A stretch of 34,541 bases of DNA from a virus. Under the pieces are notes generated by a model. The model was not told the DNA's origin, searched no databases, and saw nothing but the letters and a program-made list of their open reading frames with translations. This document shows positions 29,520 to 34,541 of this stretch, in pieces. The DNA lies in the IMG/VR virus record IMGVR_UViG_3300022752_000213, positions 1 to 34,541 of that record; one strand, written 5' to 3'. Position 1 is the stretch's first letter. The number at the start of each line of letters is the position of its first letter. The position numbers and the translations under genes were made by a program.

Positions 29520-29741
29520 ATGGAAACAATTAAGAAATTTAAAAACCGCAAGCTTTATAGCAAAACAACAAAAAGCTATGTTACACTTAATTATCTAGTT
29601 GACAAGCTTAGAAACAAAGAATTATTCCATGTTGTAGAGCATGGAACTAACTTGGACATAACAAGTAAAACCCTTAAGCAAGCATTGATTACAGTTGACT
29701 TAACGGATGATGTTGTAAAGAGAGTTATCTTGGGAGAATAG
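29520..29741 (+). CDS. Small Lys-rich protein, 73 aa
   Basis: A 73-residue protein with a basic N-terminus (IKKFKNRKLYSKTTKSYV) resembling small phage proteins that begin with R-LY---T--YVTL. There follow LNYLVDKLRNKELFHVVEH and a DLTDDVVKRVILGE end. The first half recalls the PHB/PHA-type N-terminal DNA-binding pattern (RKLYNT--S-YV-L), but this is not certain. The AAAGGAG ribosome binding site is good. Confidence 0.68.
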   Translation: METIKKFKNRKLYSKTTKSYVTLNYLVDKLRNKELFHVVEHGTNLDITSKTLKQALITVDLTDDVVKRVILGE

Positions 29742-29744
29742 TTT

Positions 29745-30029
29745 TTGAATTGTCGCATTAAGTATAATAAACTTAAGTCCGGTGAATTGGAAAGTGGGGA
29801 ACTAATCTCCATCAAAGGAATTGTTTATTTTGCCAGGATTGACTTTACACAAGGTTGTTGGAGAATATTCAATGCTAGGCGTAGGAATGTTATAAAAGAA
29901 GGCTACAGCCAAAATAAGAACGTTTTACGACGCATGGTTAGGAGAGAACTTCAAAAGTTAGGAGTTAAGCTTGAAAAAGAATTTAAAGAAAGTGGATATT
30001 CAAAAACCAAAAATAGGAAGTTATTATAA
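29745..30029 (+). CDS. Small basic protein, 94 aa, TTG start
   Basis: The frame opens at TTG (29745) 3 bp after the previous stop, with GGGAGAATAG upstream. The product is Arg/Lys-rich (CRIKYNKLKSGELESGELIS, CWRIFNARRRNVIKEGYSQN) and ends in KTKNRKLL. An inner LGVKLEKEF resembles the tails of its neighbours but is not at the end. It overlaps the next gene by 59 bp, which is long. Confidence 0.58.
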   Translation: MNCRIKYNKLKSGELESGELISIKGIVYFARIDFTQGCWRIFNARRRNVIKEGYSQNKNVLRRMVRRELQKLGVKLEKEFKESGYSKTKNRKLL

Positions 30030-30210
30030 AATCTTTATAAATGGACCTTTAAGTAAAGATAATGTAATGGAAATAAAAAAAATTAATGGAATTATAGCAA
30101 TTTATTCTATTTTAAGTGAACCACAATATGAAAATTGTTGGGACTATGTAAGGTTTACAATAGATGAAAATCACCCAAAGCTTTCTTCCTTAGAGATAGA
30201 ACTTTTATGA
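29971..30210 (+). CDS. Small beta-rich protein with LEIELL tail, TTG start
   Basis: The frame opens at TTG (29971) with AGGAG 7 bp upstream; a GTG at 29992 is an alternative. After a basic start comes PKIGSYYKIFINGPLSKDN, aligned in pattern with its relatives, and the product ends in SSLEIELL. Its stop overlaps the next start (ATGA). Confidence 0.65.
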   Translation: MKKNLKKVDIQKPKIGSYYKIFINGPLSKDNVMEIKKINGIIAIYSILSEPQYENCWDYVRFTIDENHPKLSSLEIELL

Positions 30211-30368
30211 AGCTATGGGTTTTAACAATTTACATGGTACATGGATCAACTACGTATGGTTATAAGTTTTTAGATAAGTCCAATTGTGAAAAAGTTGGAA
30301 AAGAACTTGTAAAAATAATAAAACACGGAAATTTTTCTTGCAAAAAGAAGCATCATGTTATAAAATAA
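30207..30368 (+). CDS. Small secreted or membrane peptide, 53 aa
   Basis: A 53-codon frame from the ATG at 30207 (overlapping TGA), starting MKLWVLTIYMVHGSTTYGYK and continuing DKSNCEKVGKELVKII, with a second Cys at FSCKKK. The hydrophobic start and two Cys resemble small exported phage proteins. The promoter for the next gene overlaps its end. Confidence 0.65.
   Translation: MKLWVLTIYMVHGSTTYGYKFLDKSNCEKVGKELVKIIKHGNFSCKKKHHVIK
30338..30366 (+). promoter_or_regulatory. Sigma70-like promoter of the winged-helix gene
   Basis: TTGCAA and TAAAAT are 17 bp apart. The transcript start would be about 10 bp before the AAGGAGGA site of the gene at 30393. Confidence 0.6.
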
Positions 30369-30392
30369 AAAAAGAAGTTACAAGGAGGACTT

Positions 30393-30890
30393 ATGAACTT
30401 GATAGATAAATTCGAAAATATGCCTTTTCAAGATGTTGGAACTTTTAATAGCATTTTTAAAACTACTCCAATTCTTAACGTGGATTACTCTACCAAAGTA
30501 GAAGTGTGTGAAATGCATAAAGACAATACCAGGAAAATAATTGTAGGAGATAAAGTTATTTTCATGGATTTAACACAAAGAAAAAGCTTAAAACCAGAAA
30601 AAAGAGTTACTTTTGTTAAGCCAAAAGGAATTACTGAAAGATGTAATAAGTCTACTTTGAAACTTCCAGAGATTTACAAAATACTTAAGCCGACTGAGTT
30701 CATGATTTATTCCGCCATAAAGGAAGTTGGGGAAGTTGATGGAATAGAGGAGTTGTCTAGAAGAATCTCTGTAAGTAATAAATCCATTATAGCAAACTTA
30801 CCACGGTTAATAGAACTTGGACTAATTAAAAAAAAATATGTCACGGTAATTGGAAAATCAGGAAGTTTTAATAAATTATCTATTGTGTAA
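30393..30890 (+). CDS. Winged-helix DNA-binding protein, possible regulator
   Basis: The first 90 residues are a variable, partly beta domain (KIIVGDKVIFMDLTQRKSLK). Residues about 97-165 form a winged-helix domain: LKPTEFMIYSAIKEV, then GIEELSRRISVSNKSIIANLPRLIELGLIKKK, a recognition helix at about 127-140 and a wing. It has a strong ribosome binding site (AAGGAGGA) and its own promoter. It may control the early or late promoters in this genome; this is inferred from the domain only. Confidence 0.75.
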   Translation: MNLIDKFENMPFQDVGTFNSIFKTTPILNVDYSTKVEVCEMHKDNTRKIIVGDKVIFMDLTQRKSLKPEKRVTFVKPKGITERCNKSTLKLPEIYKILKPTEFMIYSAIKEVGEVDGIEELSRRISVSNKSIIANLPRLIELGLIKKKYVTVIGKSGSFNKLSIV

Positions 30891-30911
30891 CATATTGTAC
30901 TATGTTATAAA
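30883..30911 (+). promoter_or_regulatory. Sigma70-like promoter of the AAA ATPase gene
   Basis: TTGTGT and TATAAA are 17 bp apart, overlapping the end of the winged-helix gene. The -35 lacks the GACGCA extension. Confidence 0.55.
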
Positions 30912-30928
30912 GTTTCTAAGGGGGAATT

Positions 30929-32107
30929 ATGAATATTACACAACTTAAAGAATCATTGCCTTTTTTAATCCAATCTGGACTGGTACCGAATATTATTGGA
31001 AAACATGGAATTGGTAAATCATCCGTTATTGCTCAATACGCTAAAGAGAATGGGTATTCATTCCATCCTTTCTTTCTAGGTCAAATGAATGACACCGGAG
31101 ACCTATTAGGACTTCCAGAGTTTGATAGAGATGCTACTGGCAGAGCTACTGGCACTCGTTTCATTCATCCTGAGAAGTTACCACGTAATCCACGTTCTAT
31201 TCTATTCTTCGATGAGCTTAATAGAGCTTCAAAAGATCTTTTACAAGCTATTTTCCAGCTAGCATTGGAAGGCACTATTCATGACTATATTCTTCCAAAA
31301 GACTCCGCTATTATCATGGCAATGAATCCAGCGACGGACGATTATTCTGTGCTTGATTTTGCTGATAAAGCTTTTGCAGATAGATTTGTACATATTAATC
31401 TCGACCCTACTCATGAAGAATTTCATTCCTATATGAGTTCTAAATACGAAACTAGTTCGGTTAGTGATTTCTTAAGACAGCAAACTAAACTACTAGAAGA
31501 AACTGACCTTAAAGCAGTTACTCTTGATTTTGTAAAACCTTCTAGACGTTCATGGGATAGGTTGCAGAAATTAGAGTTAACTGGTATGCCTGAGAATCTA
31601 TTTAGAGAGGCAGGAATGGGGATAGTTGGTACCGCCGCCATGGTTTCTTATAGTTCATGGAAAGAAACTCAAATTAAGATTGTAGAAGGTAAAGACATTA
31701 TAGACAATTATGAGAAAGTGAGAGAACGTTTTATCTCTTATTTCAAAAATCCTAAAACCGGTAAAGATTTAGAAACTCCACGGACTGACATAGTTTCTAC
31801 AGTATGTTCCAGTTTCTCCGAGGAGTTGGTAAAAAGATTAAAAAGTGGTGCATTAAAAGATTCAGAAGCCATTAATGTTTCTACTTTCTTGATGGATACT
31901 CCAATTGAAAATTGTTATGCTACGCTATTGCCTTTGAAACTACTTCCAGAGTTTTCAATTGATGCGGCTATGAAAAAGCACGTATTGGAAAATAAAGAAC
32001 TAGTATTGAGAGTTAGAGAAGCCAAAAAAGCGAAGGAAGCTTATTTAAAGGCTAAAGAAGAGAGAGAAAATAAGAAGAAAAAAGTTCCAGATGATATCCC
32101 CTTTTAA
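30929..32107 (+). CDS. MoxR-type AAA+ ATPase
   Basis: The 392-residue protein has Walker A GKHGIGKSS at 24-32, Walker B ILFFDELNRA at 91-100 and a sensor region with MAMNPATDDY near 130-139. This order, without a long extra insert, fits the MoxR/AAA_5 family. Such ATPases act with a VWA protein as a chaperone-like pair; here the next gene encodes a protein with a VWA domain. The C-terminal 80 residues are charged and helical (KAKEAYLKAKEERENKKKK). The ribosome binding site is AAGGGGGAATT. Confidence 0.9.
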   Translation: MNITQLKESLPFLIQSGLVPNIIGKHGIGKSSVIAQYAKENGYSFHPFFLGQMNDTGDLLGLPEFDRDATGRATGTRFIHPEKLPRNPRSILFFDELNRASKDLLQAIFQLALEGTIHDYILPKDSAIIMAMNPATDDYSVLDFADKAFADRFVHINLDPTHEEFHSYMSSKYETSSVSDFLRQQTKLLEETDLKAVTLDFVKPSRRSWDRLQKLELTGMPENLFREAGMGIVGTAAMVSYSSWKETQIKIVEGKDIIDNYEKVRERFISYFKNPKTGKDLETPRTDIVSTVCSSFSEELVKRLKSGALKDSEAINVSTFLMDTPIENCYATLLPLKLLPEFSIDAAMKKHVLENKELVLRVREAKKAKEAYLKAKEERENKKKKVPDDIPF

Positions 32108-32109
32108 TC

Positions 32110-32138
32110 TTGACGCAATAATATTTCCCCTGTATTAT
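32110..32138 (+). promoter_or_regulatory. Sigma70-like promoter before the VWA gene
   Basis: TTGACG and TATTAT are 17 bp apart; the -35 is extended as TTGACGCA. It starts 3 bp after the ATPase stop codon. Confidence 0.8.
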
Positions 32139-32151
32139 TGGTTAGGATTAT

Positions 32152-32179
32152 AAAAAAGGCAATGAAAGTTGCCTTTTTT
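32152..32179 (+). terminator. Intrinsic terminator inside the leader of the VWA gene
   Basis: A perfect 11-bp stem, AAAAAAGGCAA with TTGCCTTTTTT, around a 6-nt loop and followed by a U-rich tail. It lies between the promoter at 32110 and the ribosome binding site of the VWA gene, so any transcript from that promoter must pass it. Confidence 0.85.
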
Positions 32180-32193
32180 CTTTTAGGAGTTTT

Positions 32194-33390
32194 ATGAATA
32201 AACTACAACAAGCTATAAGTTCATTACTTTTTGCAGAGCCTTTTTATGGACATTTAATCTCCAAAATGAGAATATCTAAGTCTGATAAAGTACCTTCCGC
32301 AGGTGTTTCTATAACGGATAAAATAAACTTGTTTTATAATGAAGCTTGGATTGAATCATTGGATTTGATAGATGTTGTTAAAGTTTTAAAACATGAATGT
32401 GGGCATATATTACAGGAACACATAATAAGAGCTAAACAGATTGGCATTGTCAATTCTGAATTACATAAGAGATTTAATCTAGCTACCGATGCCACAATAA
32501 ATACTCATGATCTTGTGCCTACAGTTGAAAAGATTGGAGGAGTTACGGTAGATAGTTTAAATGAAAAACTAAAACAAATGATAGAAGAAGCAAATGCAAA
32601 GGATAAAGGTAATAGAAAATTCTCTCCAATGAAAGAAGGGGAGATAGCAGAATATTATTATAACAAGATAAACGAGTTTGCAGAGGAAAATTCTGATATA
32701 TTACCTCAAGGAAGCGGATTTGGTGACACAATGGATGACCATTCTACTTGGGAAGAGTCAGATGGAAACGAAGAAATGCAAAAAGAAGTCGCAAAACAAG
32801 CCGTTAATGATTCCGTAAAGTCTTGCGGAGGTATTGGTAATGTGCCAGGAGAGATAGCCTCGTTGGTTGCAGAGTTAAATAAAAGCCAAGTAAACTGGAA
32901 ACAACAGCTTAGACAATTCTATGTTAATACTCTAAAGAGCACTAAACTTGCCACAAGAAAGCGCAGGAATAGACGTTATGGAATATTACAGCCTGGCGTT
33001 AAAAAGAAACCAGAGCTACATTTAGGCTTGTGTGTGGACACTTCTGGATCTGTCAGTGACGAAGAGTTGACCTTATTCTGGGAAGAAATGAAAGCAATAT
33101 ACTCTTGCGGAGTTAAAATAACTGTTATTGAGGCAGATTGTGTTGTGCAAAACGTATATGAATTTGAAGGTAAAAAAACTCCAGAGTTTAGAGGTAGAGG
33201 CGGAACTAGCTATAATCCGGCTATAAAAAAAGCACTTGAATTAAAAGTTGATGGAATATTATACTGCGGAGATTTTGACACAGCTGACACTCCAGAAAAT
33301 CCTAAAAAGCCTTTTTTGTGGGTTGGAGTTAGAAAATCCCCTCCTCCGGCTGATTTTGGCAAAGTTATTTATTTAGGAGATTTAACATAA
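32194..33390 (+). CDS. Metallopeptidase/VWA protein (DUF2201-type)
   Basis: The 398-residue protein has an N-terminal metallopeptidase-like domain with HECGH at 67-71 followed by ILQEH, and a C-terminal VWA domain with the MIDAS-type DTSGS at 282-286 and GRGGTSY near 334-340, then a strand with ILYCGDFD. This two-domain layout is that of the DUF2201 family (N-terminal putative metallopeptidase, C-terminal VWA-like). It is encoded next to a MoxR ATPase, the usual partner. The target is unknown; assembly, disassembly or anti-defence roles are conceivable. Confidence 0.9.
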   Translation: MNKLQQAISSLLFAEPFYGHLISKMRISKSDKVPSAGVSITDKINLFYNEAWIESLDLIDVVKVLKHECGHILQEHIIRAKQIGIVNSELHKRFNLATDATINTHDLVPTVEKIGGVTVDSLNEKLKQMIEEANAKDKGNRKFSPMKEGEIAEYYYNKINEFAEENSDILPQGSGFGDTMDDHSTWEESDGNEEMQKEVAKQAVNDSVKSCGGIGNVPGEIASLVAELNKSQVNWKQQLRQFYVNTLKSTKLATRKRRNRRYGILQPGVKKKPELHLGLCVDTSGSVSDEELTLFWEEMKAIYSCGVKITVIEADCVVQNVYEFEGKKTPEFRGRGGTSYNPAIKKALELKVDGILYCGDFDTADTPENPKKPFLWVGVRKSPPPADFGKVIYLGDLT

Positions 33391-33524
33391 TGATTTCTGA
33401 AATTAAACTTTTGATTGACAGACTATTCTTTTTGTTTATAATTGTATTAGCACTTAGTTTTGTTTTGTGCAAAGGATTTATTATAGACACAAAGGATATA
33501 ATAAAAAAGAAGGTACTGAAATGA
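33390..33524 (+). CDS. 44-residue membrane peptide
   Basis: A 44-codon frame from the ATG at 33390, whose first base is the last base of the VWA stop codon (TAATG). The centre is a long hydrophobic helix (LFFLFIIVLALSFVLC). The C-terminus is basic (IIKKKVLK). It overlaps the next gene by 4 bp (ATGA). GGAG at 9 bp is the ribosome binding site. Confidence 0.62.
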   Translation: MISEIKLLIDRLFFLFIIVLALSFVLCKGFIIDTKDIIKKKVLK

Positions 33525-33763
33525 AATCAACTATAGAATTTAATCTACCCGAAGAGTCAGAAGAATTACAGGACGCTTTAAAGGGTAGCTTATACAAGTG
33601 TAGAATAGACACGCTTTATGATGAAGTGTTTCGTCCACATTTTAAATATAATAAGCCTCTTATGCCTAAAGATGAAGGCGGTATGCAAGAACTTACTGAT
33701 GGGCAAATAGCCATACTTGAACGAGTTTGGGAAAATGTTAGAAGACATTTTGAAATGGATTAA
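33521..33763 (+). CDS. Small acidic protein, 80 aa
   Basis: The start at 33521 overlaps the previous stop (ATGA) and gives MKSTIEFNLPEESEELQDAL; an upstream ATG at 33467 would add 18 residues overlapping the membrane peptide. The MKSTIEFNLPEE--E---A--G start and the following D-LYDEVFRPH pattern match a small phage protein often seen in many genomes, with unknown role. It precedes the structured RNA. Confidence 0.72.
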   Translation: MKSTIEFNLPEESEELQDALKGSLYKCRIDTLYDEVFRPHFKYNKPLMPKDEGGMQELTDGQIAILERVWENVRRHFEMD

Positions 33764-33770
33764 TATTGCT

Positions 33771-34010
33771 AAGCAGTCCAATCCTAGCTTATGTTAGTGA
33801 AGATTGTTGGGACGGAGCGACCGACAGCTTGAGCGACTGATCAGCGCAAGTCGGTGACAGGGAGGAGAGACTCCTTACTTGGTAGTAGCTATATGCTATT
33901 GCTGTTCAAGGTGTCACATACCTTTAACCTAACCCATATGATGGGAGCAGGAATGGGAACCTGCCTAATAATAGTGGTACAAAAGTTGTGAGTGTGGCGG
34001 GCTGTGCTTT
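33771..34010 (+). ncRNA. Candidate structured non-coding RNA with nine helices
   Basis: A closing stem joins AAGCA-GTCC (33771-33779) with GGGC-TG-TGCTT (33999-34009), followed by a U-tract. Inside, in order: AATC-CTAGC/GTTAG-GATT (33780-33805); CCGAC-CTTG/CAAG-TCGG (33821-33854); AGGAG/CTCCT (33863-33875); GTAGTAGC/GCTATTGC (33882-33902, several G·U); AAGGT/ACCTT (33908-33924); CCCAT/ATGGG (33933-33945); GCAGG/CCTGC (33947-33964); TACAA/TTGTG (33978-33990). GTGACA (33854-33859) can pair with TGTCAC (33912-33917), which overlaps a hairpin loop, giving a pseudoknot. Several G·U pairs would be A·C on the other strand, so plus is favoured. It matches no RNA family that I recognise. Confidence 0.7.
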
Positions 34011-34025
34011 TTATTTAGGAGATTT

Positions 34026-34253
34026 ATGAGTAAATACAAAATAGCAGAAATAGCTATCGAGCTTAAACAAGATGGCACTCCTATGTATTGGGTTTACAAT
34101 GCTGGCTATCATCCCGGTCAAGGTGGTATGGAGTTTACTTATGGTAACTTCGGCACTCCTAGCTTAGAGAAGTCGTTAGATTTACTGAAAGAAAAACTGG
34201 TGAGGGATATCGATTATGTACTGGAAGAGATCAAACGAAGGGAATCGGAATGA
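34026..34253 (+). CDS. Small protein, 75 aa, unknown
   Basis: A 75-residue protein starting with KYKIAEIAIELKQDG, then a Gly/aromatic stretch (MYWVYNAGYHPGQGGMEF) and a helical C-terminus (LEKSLDLLKEKLVRDIDYVL). No family is recognised. AGGAG precedes the ATG directly after the structured RNA. Its G+C content is higher than most plus-strand genes. The stop overlaps the next start (ATGA). Confidence 0.7.
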   Translation: MSKYKIAEIAIELKQDGTPMYWVYNAGYHPGQGGMEFTYGNFGTPSLEKSLDLLKEKLVRDIDYVLEEIKRRESE

Positions 34254-34541
34254 TCTACATTGTAATACTAGCTCACTGGATTGCCGACTTCATTTGCCAG
34301 ACTAACTGGATGGCACAGAATAAAAGTAAAAGCTACAAAGCACTTTCCTTGCATATCCTGTCGTACACTACGGCATTATCTTTAGTTATGTTCTTGCTCA
34401 CTCAGAATCCTAATTCGTTCCTGTACGCACTCATCAACGGAGCTGTACACTTTGTAGTGGACGCTATCACTTCTCGGATAACTTCTAAGTTGTATGCGAA
34501 AGGGGATATACACAACTTCTTTGTTGTGATAGGATTAGATC
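34250..34541 (+). CDS. DUF3307-like membrane protein, partial at right edge
   Basis: An ATG at 34250 opens a frame that continues past the window edge, giving 97 residues so far. The start IVILAHWIADFICQTNWMAQ with the H-x3-D-x3-Q pattern (His9, Asp13, Gln17), then ALSLHILSYTTALSLVMFLL and NGAVHFVVDAITSR, matches DUF3307, a small multi-pass membrane family common in phages and bacteria with unknown function. Confidence 0.82.
   Translation, partial: MIYIVILAHWIADFICQTNWMAQNKSKSYKALSLHILSYTTALSLVMFLLTQNPNSFLYALINGAVHFVVDAITSRITSKLYAKGDIHNFFVVIGLD

Noticed and set aside
29591-29815. Minus-strand frame of 74 codons across two plus-strand genes
   Set aside because: It is antisense to two coupled genes with ribosome binding sites, has none itself, and shows the Ser/Leu bias of a shadow frame.
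33771-34010. Identity of the folded RNA as tmRNA, RNase P RNA, 6S RNA or a self-splicing intron
   Set aside because: A GGAGGAGAG stretch recalls RNase P and the length recalls 6S RNA, but the conserved core nucleotides of each are missing and there is no tag frame or CCA end.
1-34541. tRNA genes, CRISPR arrays, integrase or insertion sequences, and diversity-generating retroelements
   Set aside because: I looked for TTCGA-type T-arms, regularly spaced repeats, transposase or integrase motifs and a reverse transcriptase with template repeats. None was seen.

Overview
The window is most simply read as part of the genome of an AT-rich tailed double-stranded DNA bacteriophage (Caudoviricetes). 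It holds a complete head-morphogenesis set on the minus strand: terminase, portal, scaffold, major capsid protein, and long tail-fibre and tail-assembly genes. Facing it on the plus strand is a dense block of very small genes typical of a phage early or accessory region. There are no ribosomal, tRNA or housekeeping genes. Near-consensus sigma70-type promoters (TTGACA, 17 bp, TATAAT-like) and AGGAG-type ribosome binding sites fit a bacterial host. The portal (716 aa) and the head genes suggest a podovirus-like layout, but neither morphology nor host can be fixed from the sequence.

Minus strand, 20205 down to 1 (read right to left): two small proteins, a 396-aa HExxH protein and a 129-aa protein with the same C-terminal tail, a membrane protein, the terminase small-subunit candidate and large terminase, portal, a run of tiny basic head-cluster proteins interrupted by an HNH homing endonuclease, scaffold, major capsid protein, a strong terminator, a short tail protein, a 1598-aa fibre, a GIY-YIG homing endonuclease, two tail-assembly proteins, a membrane protein and a second fibre that runs off the left edge. 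A repeated motif, CACCCTTATA in the direction of these genes, precedes most blocks and is the best candidate for a phage late promoter.

Plus strand, 20333 to 22693: an overlapping chain of small unknown genes, many ending in a common L-x-x-E-L-L/F tail. From 22700 to 24420 lies a regulatory and RNA-rich stretch: a GC-rich hairpin island, a divergent pair of consensus promoters, two single-gene units each with its own terminator, and a densely folded non-coding segment containing an H-type pseudoknot. From 24428 to 34541 come further small genes plus a DUF932-like protein, a gp88-like protein, a Pyr_excise-like protein, a winged-helix protein, a MoxR-type AAA ATPase paired with a metallopeptidase/VWA protein, and a DUF3307-like membrane protein cut by the right edge. 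Several promoters here share an extended -35 element, TTGACGCA.

The most interesting items are: a 240-nt plus-strand segment (33771-34010) that folds into about nine consecutive helices with a closing stem and a probable pseudoknot; the second structured non-coding region (23893-24278); the shared C-terminal tails on otherwise different small proteins; and the six-copy late-promoter-like motif. Lysis genes, replication genes and an RNA polymerase are not seen and may lie outside the window.
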